From assembly GCF_900638585.1 (NCBI RefSeq), contig NZ_LR134523.1, forward strand, positions 186,001 to 250,000: 64,000 nt of DNA, in the 5' to 3' direction. The position numbers were made by a program, and so were the translations under genes. The notes under the pieces are model-generated. The model was not told where the DNA came from. It saw nothing but the letters and a program-made list of their open reading frames with translations, and searched no databases. Positions within the stretch are counted from its first letter, which is position 1; every line of letters begins with the position of its first letter. Source of the DNA: Aedoeadaptatus ivorii (GTDB lineage Bacteria; Bacillota; Clostridia; Tissierellales; Peptoniphilaceae). Shown here piece after piece: positions 54,234 through 63,358 of the stretch.

Positions 54234-55178
54234 ATGAAGGCGTTACAGACAGTCGTTTATCGGCTAATATTTCCGAATGGCATTCATTTGGGCGGCAATA
54301 AATTGTCCGATGCCGAAAGCACGCTCCGCGCCGACACTTTGTTTTCCGCCCTTTGTCACGAGGCACAGAAGATACAAGTAGACGGAATTGAGAAGTTGGT
54401 GGCGCTTATCCGAGAAGGACTTCGGTTTTCCGATGCGTTTCCCTTCGATCGGGAGGAACTCTTCTTACCGAAACCCATGGTATCGATCCGCGGAGAGGAC
54501 CGAGATTCGTCCCAAAAAAAGAAGTACAAGAAAATCGACTATATTCCGCTAAGCGAATGGAGCGAATATATCGCCGGCAATTCCGATCCCGACGATATAC
54601 TCGATGTCCTTGAGGAAACGCGGCATCAAACGGTATATACAAAGATCCTTCACCGCCCTGTAGGGGATCACGAAATCTATAATCTCGGCGTGCGCTATTT
54701 TCCGGAGAATGCGGGATTGTATTTTATCATGCGCTGCCCCGAATCCCGGCTGGGATGTATGGACGAGTTACTCTATTCCCTATCGTATTCGGGCATCGGC
54801 GGCAAGCGCAAATCCGGCTTCGGGAGATTCGAGATCGCCTCCGCAGATACGGAAGTGCCCGTCGATTTGAAGAACCTATTGACGGGCTCCTGGAACAGCT
54901 GGATGAGCCTGACAACCTCTCTTCCCGGACGTGAAGAAGGAGAGAAAGTCGTCGACGGCGCCCTCGGGTACGAAGTGATTCGCCGCGGCGGGTTTATCGC
55001 CTCGGCGGATGCAAAGGGCAACTTTCGCAAGCCCGTGCGAAAGCGAGACATTTACTTTTTGCGTTCCGGCAGCGTCTTTCGCGATCGATACCGAGGAGAG
55101 CTCTACGATGTCTCGCCCGGCTATGGCCATCCTGTATACCGCTATGGAATGCCGATCTTTGTGGGGGTGAAGTCGTGA
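54234..55178 (+). CDS. csm4: Csm4, crRNA 5'-handle binding subunit
   Basis: A 314-residue RAMP (Cas5-like) protein. It shows the N-terminal FPNGIHLGGNKLSDAESTL and later ADTLFSALCHEA blocks, and the glycine-rich loop GIGGKRKSGFGRFEI near residue 185. Csm4 caps the crRNA 5' end and joins Cas10 to the Csm3 filament. It starts 1 base after the csm3 stop codon and overlaps csm5 by 4 bases. Confidence 0.94.
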   Translation: MKALQTVVYRLIFPNGIHLGGNKLSDAESTLRADTLFSALCHEAQKIQVDGIEKLVALIREGLRFSDAFPFDREELFLPKPMVSIRGEDRDSSQKKKYKKIDYIPLSEWSEYIAGNSDPDDILDVLEETRHQTVYTKILHRPVGDHEIYNLGVRYFPENAGLYFIMRCPESRLGCMDELLYSLSYSGIGGKRKSGFGRFEIASADTEVPVDLKNLLTGSWNSWMSLTTSLPGREEGEKVVDGALGYEVIRRGGFIASADAKGNFRKPVRKRDIYFLRSGSVFRDRYRGELYDVSPGYGHPVYRYGMPIFVGVKS

Positions 55179-56278
55179 AAGAAAAAAACTACATCGTTCG
55201 CCTCACCGCGAAAGGGCCCGTGCATATCGGAAGCGGCGAGATTGCGCGCAAAAAGGAGTATGTATATAACCAAAAGGAAAATCGTATCGATTTTCTGGAT
55301 ATGCGAAAATTCACCTTTCTTTTGATGCAAGAGGGTCTGATCGAGTCCTATCACCACTTCATTCAAAGGGACAACCATAAAAAGGGGTTGTATGAATTTT
55401 TGGTGGACCACGATTTGCAAAAGAAGTATCGGTCTACGATTCGCTACAGCCTCGACAGTTCCACGCTTTCGTTTCGCAAGGGAAAGCCGCTGAACGACAT
55501 TGCCCTCGCGATAAAAGATCCTTATGCCAATCCCTACATTCCCGGCTCGTCCCTTAAAGGCGCGTTGATCGAAAACCTCCTCTACGCCTGCGCGCTTAAA
55601 AATCGCGATCGTTTGGAAAGGAAATACCGCAATCGTTTTGCAGCGGCACGGGAAAAATACAAAAGATGGCGGGCGTATAAGGAAATCGGAGAAAGCCTTT
55701 CCGAGGACCTTTCTCGTCTCTTGATTGGCGAACACTATAAAGAGCTCGGAAAATACATCTCCGTCGGCGATTCCGTATCCGTAAAGAAAGACAATTTAAT
55801 TTTGGCACAAAAGTCGGATTTGATCATCAGTCCGAAAGGGGAGGCGTATGACAAACAGAAGAACTTAAATCTCATTCGCGAATCCATAGACCGGGAAACG
55901 GAACTCTCTTTCCCTCTAAAACTCACCGACCCCCATAAAGTATCGGCAAGCAAGCTCTTAGATGCCATAGAGGATACCTTTATCGAACTCGATGGGCTTT
56001 ATCGGGATTTAGCGGGATTCGACGAAATGCAAGCACGTCATATCTACGTAGGTGGCGGTACGGGCTATATCTCCAAGACCTTGGTCTATAGTTTGTTTGA
56101 ACGGGACGAAGCGGTGGATGTCGCAATCGATGTATTGCGCGCGAATTTTAAAAAACACAAACGCGAGGAAGATCGAGCGGTCAAATTGGCGCCGCGCACG
56201 GTGAAGATGGCAAAGACGGTCCATGGAATCGAAGAGATGGGGCTTTGTAAAATCGACATTGAAGAGGTCTCAAAGTGA
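55175..56278 (+). CDS. csm5: Csm5, 3'-end RAMP subunit
   Basis: A 367-residue RAMP. It has KGPVHIGSGEIARKKEYVY at the N-terminus, the RAMP loop IPGSSLKGALIENLLY and a C-terminal GGGTGYISKTLVYSL block. Csm5 sits at the crRNA 3' end and recruits trimming nucleases. The GTG start overlaps the csm4 stop by 4 bases; the stop overlaps cas1 by 4. Confidence 0.94.
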   Translation: MKEKNYIVRLTAKGPVHIGSGEIARKKEYVYNQKENRIDFLDMRKFTFLLMQEGLIESYHHFIQRDNHKKGLYEFLVDHDLQKKYRSTIRYSLDSSTLSFRKGKPLNDIALAIKDPYANPYIPGSSLKGALIENLLYACALKNRDRLERKYRNRFAAAREKYKRWRAYKEIGESLSEDLSRLLIGEHYKELGKYISVGDSVSVKKDNLILAQKSDLIISPKGEAYDKQKNLNLIRESIDRETELSFPLKLTDPHKVSASKLLDAIEDTFIELDGLYRDLAGFDEMQARHIYVGGGTGYISKTLVYSLFERDEAVDVAIDVLRANFKKHKREEDRAVKLAPRTVKMAKTVHGIEEMGLCKIDIEEVSK

Positions 56279-57267
56279 TCTTGTACCTGACCTCCCAAGG
56301 GGCCGACGTGCATATTGAGGAGGGGCGCCTCATCATACAAGAGGCGGATCCCGGCGGCGTGCGCCGCTCCATTCCCAAAGAACAAATCGATGCTATATAT
56401 GTTTTCGGGCAGATACAACTCACCACCGGCGCCATTCGGCATTGTTTGACAAGAGGCATTCCCGTGTCGTTTTTCTCCACAAAAGGAAAATACTTCGGCA
56501 AACTCTACACAACAAGTCACGGAAACATATTCCGACTGAAAAGACAAGTGGAAGCTGCCGAAAACGAGGACTTTGCCTTGGGAATTGCGAAAAAATTTGT
56601 GGCGGCAAAGAGCAACAACCAAATTACGATATTGCGCAGGCAGAATCGCGCGAACGGGAAGATGGATTCTAAAATTCGAGAGATTCAGATCCTGCGAAGA
56701 AAACTCGATTCCGTCGCGACCGTACCCGAACTCATGGGTTACGAAGGATCTATTGCAAGAATCTATTTCCGAGGACTTTCAAAGTCCGTTCCCCAAGCGT
56801 TTGCGTTCTGCGGTCGCAATAAGCAACCGCCGCGCGATCCTTTCAATTCTCTACTCAGTCTCGGGTACAGCATTTTGTTGAACGAGATCGTAGGCAACTT
56901 AGAGGCAGTGGGTTTACACCCGTTTTGCGGTTTTCTGCACCAGGACCGAGAGCGGCATATGACCTTGGCAAGCGACATGATCGAAGAGTTGCGTGCGCCC
57001 ATCGTCGACAGTCTGGCCATAAAATTATGCAATCACGTATTCTCTCCCGAGGACTTCGAAATACAAAATGGGGGATGTTTTTTGAAACAAGAGACCTTAA
57101 AGATATTTTTGCGGGAACTCGAGGAAAAATTGATGCGTTTGCAGAACTACCGACAGGATGAAAATCCTATGTCGTTTCGAAAAGCATTGGGTCTGCAATC
57201 CCGCGATTTGGTGCGGGCCATCGAAGACATGGATCCCGAGAGGTACACGCCTTTATGGATACGCTAA
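56275..57267 (+). CDS. cas1: CRISPR integrase Cas1
   Basis: A 330-residue integrase subunit for new spacers. The active-site set is visible: Glu in GYEGSIARIYF (about 150), His in CGFLHQDRERHMTLA (about 220) and Asp in ASDMIEELRAPIVDSL (about 235). GTG start. It lies between csm5 and cas2. No reverse transcriptase is fused, so acquisition is probably from DNA. Confidence 0.96.
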   Translation: MILYLTSQGADVHIEEGRLIIQEADPGGVRRSIPKEQIDAIYVFGQIQLTTGAIRHCLTRGIPVSFFSTKGKYFGKLYTTSHGNIFRLKRQVEAAENEDFALGIAKKFVAAKSNNQITILRRQNRANGKMDSKIREIQILRRKLDSVATVPELMGYEGSIARIYFRGLSKSVPQAFAFCGRNKQPPRDPFNSLLSLGYSILLNEIVGNLEAVGLHPFCGFLHQDRERHMTLASDMIEELRAPIVDSLAIKLCNHVFSPEDFEIQNGGCFLKQETLKIFLRELEEKLMRLQNYRQDENPMSFRKALGLQSRDLVRAIEDMDPERYTPLWIR

Positions 57268-57587
57268 GAGAGGAATTCTTGGTAGAGGATTTTAGAAAAC
57301 CCACCGGACAGAAGAAATATCTCTACCTCATCATCTACGATATCGTCGACAACAAGCGAAGGAATCGGCTATTCAAATTTTTGAAAGGCTACGGCACGCC
57401 GGTGCAGAGATCCTGCTTTGAAAGCTACCTGACGGAAAGCGAGTACCTAAAAGTGGAAAGACGCATTTGTCGATGGATCGATCCCGAAGAAGACAATGTG
57501 CGCACCTATCAATTGCACGGATTGAACCGCGTCTTCAATTACGGAACCGACAACCCCAATGCCTACACTGAATTTATCATTTTCTAG
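57255..57587 (+). CDS. cas2: CRISPR integrase subunit Cas2
   Basis: A 110-residue ferredoxin-fold protein that bridges two Cas1 dimers. The first strand LYLIIYDIVDNKRRNRLFKF (Asp in YDIVD) and the GTPVQRSCFESYL segment are typical. The N-terminal extension of about 20 residues overlaps cas1 by 13 bases; a later in-frame start would remove part of it. Confidence 0.95.
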   Translation: MDTLREEFLVEDFRKPTGQKKYLYLIIYDIVDNKRRNRLFKFLKGYGTPVQRSCFESYLTESEYLKVERRICRWIDPEEDNVRTYQLHGLNRVFNYGTDNPNAYTEFIIF

Positions 57588-57595
57588 GAGGAAAT

Positions 57596-58894
57596 ATGGA
57601 AACACGCATCTTATTTTCCTGTGTGGGAAATACCGACCCCATGAATCAAAACAATTTACACGATGGCCCCATACTCCACATCATACGCAACTACCGTCCG
57701 GCGAAAGTGTATCTATACCTCTCCCGACAGATGCTCAAGTGCCATAGAGAGGAAAACCGCTATGAACCCTATATTCAAAACTTGGCGGAGCGGGAAGGAT
57801 TCGAAATTGAAATAGAACGGATCGAACGGTCCGAACTGGTGGACGTGCATCTGTTCGATATCTTATTTCGCGACTTTCGAACACTGATCGAGGACATCCA
57901 CAAGCAGTACCCCCAAGCGCAGATCCTCTTAAATGCCTCGTCCGGAACCCCCGGCATGAAATCGGCCCTCTCGACCTTGTCGACCTTTATGGATTTTCCG
58001 ACCACCGTCGTACAAGTCGCCACCCCAAAAACCGGAACCCACGATACGCCGAAAGACGTGGACGAAAACTTTTGGGATCTGCTGTGGGAAATGAACGAGG
58101 ACAATCACCGTAACTCCAAACGATGTATTGAACTGAAGAATCCAAATCTGAACTACGAAATCAAATCGGGCATTATAGCCAATCTGATAGACAGCTATGA
58201 TTACGATGCCGCCTACGATATCGCCCTTTCGATTCGCGATCTCTTGGATCCGAAAGCCTTAGAGTATCTGCGGGCGCAGAAGTACAGAAAAAACCTGGAC
58301 TTTGAAAAGGCAGAAGCGGGACTGAAGCACATTAAGAAAAAAGATCTGTTGACCATAGAGCATAGAGAATATCGAAATATATTCGAGTATTTCTTAAAGT
58401 GGCAGAGCGATTTGCGCGTCGGAGATTATCGAGCCTTTATGATCGAAATCTCGCCGCTGTTGGCGGGGCTTCAGAGGCGAATCATAGAAAAATACTATCC
58501 CGAGCAGCCCAGAATCAAAGACGATGCGACTTGGGAAAAACAAAAGTTTTGCGAACCTATAGAAAAGCTACTGCATGGACAATTTTCGGGATTTGCAGGT
58601 GAATTGCGCGCCTGGCAAATCAATGCGTTACTCAAAAAACTGCCGAAGATACCTTCTGAAATCACAAAAAGACTGGTAGATCTTCGTAGTGTCGAAGAAA
58701 GACGCAATCGGTTTGCCCATCAGATCATTAAAATTTCGAAAGAAGATTTAGAAGGAAGAATGAAACAGCTGGACTTTATTGTCAACGACGCCTGGTACTT
58801 GGTCAACGAACTCTGCGAATTTAGCTCTACCAGTGAGCAAATCTTCAAAAATGCCTACGATGAAGTGAACAAAAAAATCAAAGCAAGCTTATAA
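57596..58894 (+). CDS. csm6: Csm6, cyclic-oligoadenylate-activated CARF-HEPN ribonuclease
   Basis: A 432-residue accessory RNase. The N-terminal CARF domain (about 1-160) has the FSCVGNTDP loop and ILLNASSGTPGMKSAL. The C-terminal HEPN domain (about 240-430) carries the R-x4-H motif in RRNRFAHQI. The Cas10 GGDD product would activate it for non-specific RNA cleavage, giving growth arrest. It starts 8 bases after cas2 and is the last cas gene before the array. Confidence 0.94.
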   Translation: METRILFSCVGNTDPMNQNNLHDGPILHIIRNYRPAKVYLYLSRQMLKCHREENRYEPYIQNLAEREGFEIEIERIERSELVDVHLFDILFRDFRTLIEDIHKQYPQAQILLNASSGTPGMKSALSTLSTFMDFPTTVVQVATPKTGTHDTPKDVDENFWDLLWEMNEDNHRNSKRCIELKNPNLNYEIKSGIIANLIDSYDYDAAYDIALSIRDLLDPKALEYLRAQKYRKNLDFEKAEAGLKHIKKKDLLTIEHREYRNIFEYFLKWQSDLRVGDYRAFMIEISPLLAGLQRRIIEKYYPEQPRIKDDATWEKQKFCEPIEKLLHGQFSGFAGELRAWQINALLKKLPKIPSEITKRLVDLRSVEERRNRFAHQIIKISKEDLEGRMKQLDFIVNDAWYLVNELCEFSSTSEQIFKNAYDEVNKKIKASL

Positions 58895-59037
58895 TCTTGC
58901 GAAGTGCTATACTATAAGAGGAGGAGCAATGTGAGCTGCGGGAACCTTTAAATTTAAGGGCAATTTTTTACAAAATCGGCCTGCCTCCCGCAAATCGCAT
59001 CTAAGCCCCTCTTGCCGACGGGCGTACAGCGCCCGGG
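58895..59037 (+). promoter_or_regulatory. CRISPR leader
   Basis: A 143-base non-coding stretch between csm6 and the first repeat. It starts AT-rich (TATACTATAAG near 58910, possibly a -10 box) and becomes GC-rich close to the array. It is placed as leader because repeats degenerate at the opposite end and the repeat ends in a type III-like 3' handle. Confidence 0.6.
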
Positions 59038-59905
59038 GTAGAACCAAAAAAAGCCCCTAACGGGGACGGAAACAAAATTTTCTTTTTTCATTTTTATATC
59101 TCCTTTTCTGATCGTAGAACCAAAAAAAGCCCCTAACGGGGACGGAAACTGTCCTCGACCTCCACCTCGACCCCCTTGCCATATTTGAGGGTAGAACCAA
59201 AAAAAGCCCCTAACGGGGACGGAAACCTCAACGATTTTAAGGTCAAGCATGCCACACAAACGTACAAGTAGAACCAAAAAAAGCCCCTAACGGGGACGGA
59301 AACTCGGAAAGTTCTTCGTAGGTTCTCGGTTTAATTACTTCAATGGTAGAACCAAAAAAAGCCCCTAACGGGGACGGAAACACAAAGCGGGCATACCCGA
59401 TGCGGATCGGGCTGCTAAAGAGTAGAACCAAAAAAAGCCCCTAACGGGGACGGAAACTTGATTTGCAAATGATCAGTCAACAAGTCCGCCAAATCGTAGA
59501 ACCAAAAAAAGCCCCTAACGGGGACGGAAACTTAATGCGCGGCTTTTGTAGTCCAATTTTGTGTTTTTGTGTAGAACCAAAAAAAGCCCCTAACGGGGAC
59601 GGAAGCTCTTCTTCTCCTCCATTGATTAGTACGAGTTCGTAGTTGTAGAACCAAAAAAAGCCCCTAACGGGGACGGAAACTCTCGACATGACAGTTCTTC
59701 TACCAATTCTCGCGTAGAATAGTAGAACCAAAAAAAGCCCCTAACGGGGACGGAAACATACCATCGATTTATCCTTTCTTCGTCGACATCGTAGTGTAGA
59801 ACCAAAAAAAGCCCCTAACGGGGACGGAAACAGGCTTTCGCAAAAACCTTCATATTCTCATTTTTAATTCTATGAACCAAACAAGCCCCTAACGGGGACG
59901 TAAGG
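59038..59905 (+). CRISPR. Type III-A CRISPR array, 12 repeats and 11 spacers
   Basis: 36-bp repeats start GTAGAACC, then seven A, then GCCCCTAACGGGG and ACGGAAAC. They begin at 59038, 59114, 59191, 59268, 59346, 59422, 59496, 59571, 59645, 59722 and 59796; a diverged terminal copy spans about 59871-59905. The repeat at 59571 has one change (GGAAGC). Spacers are 38-42 nt, typical of type III. CCCC-TAAC-GGGG forms a small hairpin; cleavage after it would leave the 8-nt handle ACGGAAAC. The degenerate last repeat and the leader place transcription on the plus strand. Confidence 0.97.
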
Positions 59906-59963
59906 CGTACAAGCCAATGGTTTCTTGCAAAAGTCTATGTTCCGCCAACGATGAGAATTCTCT

Positions 59964-60000
59964 AAAAAAAACAGCCACAGCGATTTCGCTGTGGCTGTTG
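59964..60000 (-). terminator. Terminator of the SLH pseudogene
   Basis: CAACAGCCACAGCGA ... TCGCTGTGGCTGTTTT-type hairpin on the minus strand with a run of eight T. Confidence 0.88.
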
Positions 60001-60016
60001 CTATATGGAAGATTTC

Positions 60017-61713
60017 TTACCGTAGCCCTTCGATATAGCCGAATAGTTTTTCCAATGTCGATGCCAGTTCGCCGCGGGATACGGGGCGTTCGGCGTCAAA
60101 GGTTTTGCCTTCCAATATGCCCATATTTTCCAAGGCGCGCGCCGCATCGGCATACCAATGGCGGAATTCCGTTTTGTCTGTGAATGCAGACGGGGTGGCG
60201 CTATCCATGGGAAGGCCCGCGTTTTTAAGGAAACGGTAGAGGATGGCGGTCAGCTCGGCCCGGGTCATTACGCGGTCGCCGCCGAAGCTGCCGTCTTCGT
60301 AGCCCTTGGCAATGCCTTTGGCCTTTGCCCAGGTGGCGGCCTCTTCGTACCAGCGGCTTTTGCGTCGGCGAAGGGGACTGCTTTCGCATGGGTCTTGTCC
60401 TTGCTCATGCGGTAGAGCATGGTAAAGAATTGGGCGCGGGTGGTGCCGGTCTCGGGCGAGAAGCGATTGTCGCCGATGCCGTTCATCATGCCGCGAGAAG
60501 CGGTGTTTTGGATGGCTTGTTCGTAGGGCGTGCCTTTTATATCGATAAAGACGGGTGTTTTTACGATTCCTTTGGGAGGAATGGCGATTTTTGCGAAAAA
60601 GGCGACTTTATCGAAAGGCTTGTTGGCTTGAGATCGGGTGTGGTCGTCTTTGCAGGCGGGAGCCAGATGCCCGATGCCCACGGTCTTGCGGGCGGTTGCG
60701 GCCATGTGGGTTTTTCGGGGGTAACTGGGCTTTCGGGATCCTTGCCGGCCTCGCTCTTTACAAATGTTCCCTTGTCCTTGTCGCCGTTTTTGATGACGAA
60801 TTGTACTTTTAATTCGTCGAGCGGTTTCGGTGCCGGATTTTTCGTAAAGGACCAGCTGCCGACGAATTGAATGTGATCGCCTTCGACGTATTGTACGGCG
60901 GGGTTCCAACCCTCAAATTTCCACTGAGCGTAAAGCTGCCCGGCTTAGAGGTATCGAAGTTTTCGGTATCCCATATTACAGGGACTTCCATGGTTTCGGT
61001 GGCGACCGATGCGGGTGCCGGCTCGATGCCGTCGACGGGAGAAGGTGGTGCAACAGAAGTATTTTTGTCGAGGTTTTTGATCCCCATGTTTTGATCCAGG
61101 TCGATAACCAAAGCATGGCGCTCCTCCTCGGAATTGTCTTTTGTCAATCGATATTTTTGACCGCCATTTACCCAGCTCAGTACACTTTTCTCAGAACTTC
61201 CGAACTTATAGACGACGCGGTTTTCATATACCACGGAATAGTTTCTGCCGGCCATCCATTCTAGCCTGTCCAGGGTTACATAGCCGTTCTGGACAGTATA
61301 GGCATAGAAATTTCCCCAGTGATCTTTTGAGAGACCGAGCTTCAGAGTGATGGGGTCCGTCACTAGCTTTCCGTTTTGTGTAACGGCAAGCTTCAAGACG
61401 TCGCGCTTTTTCTTGGTAGAATGTATGAACGTACCCAAAGGTTCTTTGTTCGCTTCCCTATTTGCTCGACTTCTGCTTTTGTTGTTGTGGGCAATCTGCC
61501 TTCATTATCGCCGACATAAAGCGTCAAATCGTTAGCTTTTGTAGCGTGAATTCGGTACGCAGTCTGTTCAACTGTGTATGTATTTTCGGAAAGAGCCGAG
61601 CTCTTATAGAAGTCGGAGAACGTGCCATTAGCATAGGCTGATTCGGTACCGAAACATAAAATCGCACACATGGTAAATGCGAGTAATAGAGATGCGTGTT
61701 GTCTTGCTTGCAT
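60017..61713 (-). pseudogene. SLH surface protein gene with about four frameshifts
   Basis: The frame starts at ATG 61713 (after GGGAGG) with a signal peptide (MQARQHASLLLAF...). It shifts near 61457 to a frame with a Big_4-like end (TENFDTSKPGSFTLSG) and shifts between 60900 and 60940 to a frame with a LYAQWKFEGWNPAVQY repeat and ELKVQFVIKNGDKDKG. It shifts again near 60655 at PPAK-DD and near 60365 before WYEEAATWAKAKGI, ending with three SLH repeats at 60017. Each shift equals loss of one base, mostly in short homopolymers. Compared with the SLH phosphatase at 3228 the linker PPAKDD shows where a base is missing. Confidence 0.88.
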
Positions 61714-61904
61714 GAATGCCTCCCATCTAAACAAAATAAAAATTTATATATCGTACAATCATATAATATTGAATAGACTGATAAATGGGAAGGAGAATAC
61801 CGAATAACTATCTTGAGTTTTACGGTGAGATATTATATTAAATAGATAATTTCTATTCTAAAGTGGAAGTGTTTTGAATGGTCTTAGGTTTTTGTACTAG
61901 CGGC

Positions 61905-62880
61905 CGGTATTATAATGCGGAGCGAGGAAATTATTCTGAGTCGAAAGATCTCTTTCGCTAGATAGAGTCCGCAAAGAAGCCGGGGCCGAACCGTACGAAT
62001 AGGATTTTATCGTCAATGTGTCACGCAATAGCCCACTGGAGATCGTTCATGACCTAACAGAAATCTTTGATTTCGTCGTAGGTCAGATGTCGCGCAGTCC
62101 AAATCTTTGATTTGGCTAACGAAAGCGGCCCGACTCCGCTCAGGATGACAGGGGCGGGGAGTATGGTGCGCCCGACTTCGCTTCGGATGACAGGGCCTTG
62201 TTCTGCACATTTGCTCTTTATTGTCATCTTGAGCAAGGGGCGAAGCCCCGCGTCGAAAGATCTCTTTCGCTAGATAGAGTCCGCAAAGAAGCCGGTGCCG
62301 AAACGCACGAATAGGATTTTATCGTCAATATGTCACGCAATAGCCCACTGGAGATCGTTCATGACCTAACAGAAATCTTTGATTTCGTCGTAGGTCAGAT
62401 GTCGCGCAGCCCAAATCTTTGATTTGGCTAACGAAAGCGGCCCGACTCCGCTCAGGATGACAGGGGCGGGGAGTATGGTGCGCCCGACTTCGCTTCGGAT
62501 GACAGGGCCTTGTTCTGCACATTTGCTCTTTATTGTCATCTTGAGCAAGGGGCGGAGCCCCGCGTCGAAAGATCTCTTTCCCTACATAGAGTCTGCATAG
62601 AAGCCGGTGCCGAAACGCACGACGTCTCTTTCTGTTTGGGGGAATAATACACGCAATAGCCCACTGGAGATCCTTCGACTCCGCTTCGCTCTGCTCAGGA
62701 TGACATGGATGGGGAGTATGGTGCGGCCCGACTCCGTTCAGGCTGACAGGGGTGGGGGTGCAATAGCCTTTGGAGCGGCGCGACTCCGCTTCACTCCGCT
62801 CAGGCTGACAGGGGCGGGGAGTATGGTACGCCCGACCTCGCTTAGGATAATAAGGGTGGGGGCAATAGCCTAAAGAGCGA
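61905..62880. repeat. Family B-like repeats, 312-bp period
   Basis: GATCTCTTTCGCTAGATAGAG recurs at about 61948 and 62260 and, diverged, at 62572 (312 apart). Each unit has the same double hairpin as at 27147 but with TTT instead of TTC loops (GAAATC-TTT-GATTTC; CCAAATC-TTT-GATTTGG), at about 62049 and 62360. The 61735-61900 stretch before it is very AT-rich upstream sequence of the SLH pseudogene. Confidence 0.88.
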
Positions 62881-62918
62881 TTGGCTTCCCATCCAAAGAT
62901 CTCCATTTCGACAAAGCA

Positions 62919-62963
62919 TTGACAGAACCGAGCTGTTATACTACAATTAAAACAGTTATAACA
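62919..62963 (+). promoter_or_regulatory. Promoter and probable operator of the GntR-ABC operon
   Basis: TTGACA (62919-62924), a 17-base spacer and TACAAT (62942-62947) form a near-consensus promoter. TGTTATA (62934-62940) and TATAACA (62957-62963) are an inverted pair bracketing the -10 box, and GTTATAAC (62955-62962) is itself a palindrome. This fits autorepression by the GntR protein. Confidence 0.65.
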
Positions 62964-62977
62964 CAGGAGGGCCTACG

Positions 62978-63358
62978 CTGAATATTCACATACGAAATAC
63001 CGACAACGAGCCGATTTATCTGCAAATCGCCCGTCAGATTCGCGCGCAGATTGTATCCGGCGTTTTGCAGGAAGGGGAACAGTTGCCTTCGATCCGCGTG
63101 CTCGCCAAGGAGCTTAAGATCAGTATGCTTACGGCGAAGCGGGCGTATGACGAGCTGGAAGCGGAAGGGTTCGTGAATTCGGTACAGGGAAAGGGAAATT
63201 TTGTCGCGCCGCAGAATCGCGAATTTCTGCGGGAGGCGTATTTGAAGAAGATGGAAGCATTGTTGCAGGAGGCATCGGATCTCGCGGCTATGGCGGGGGT
63301 CGATGACGAAGCGTTGTTGCGTATGCTGTCGAATATGTTGGAGGGAAGGTATGAATAA
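62978..63358 (+). CDS. GntR-family regulator, YtrA type, with a probable CTG start
   Basis: A 126-residue regulator. The winged-helix (about 8-76) shows PIYLQIARQIRAQIVSG, then LPSIRVLAKELKIS and VNSVQGKGNFVA. The C-terminal part is short and helical, as in YtrA-type proteins that control adjacent ABC genes. The full domain requires starting at CTG 62978, which lies 7 bases after AGGAGG; the TTG at 63065 would delete the first helices. It overlaps the ABC ATPase start by 8 bases. Confidence 0.88.
   Translation: MNIHIRNTDNEPIYLQIARQIRAQIVSGVLQEGEQLPSIRVLAKELKISMLTAKRAYDELEAEGFVNSVQGKGNFVAPQNREFLREAYLKKMEALLQEASDLAAMAGVDDEALLRMLSNMLEGRYE

Noticed and set aside
58954-59731. Minus-strand open frames across the CRISPR array with repeated FPSPLGAFFGST-type peptides
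   Set aside because: They are translations of the CRISPR repeats and spacers, not genes.
62013-62906. 193-codon minus-strand frame at 62325-62906 and shorter relatives
   Set aside because: Repeat translation, with the same CHPERSR-type peptides as the other blocks.
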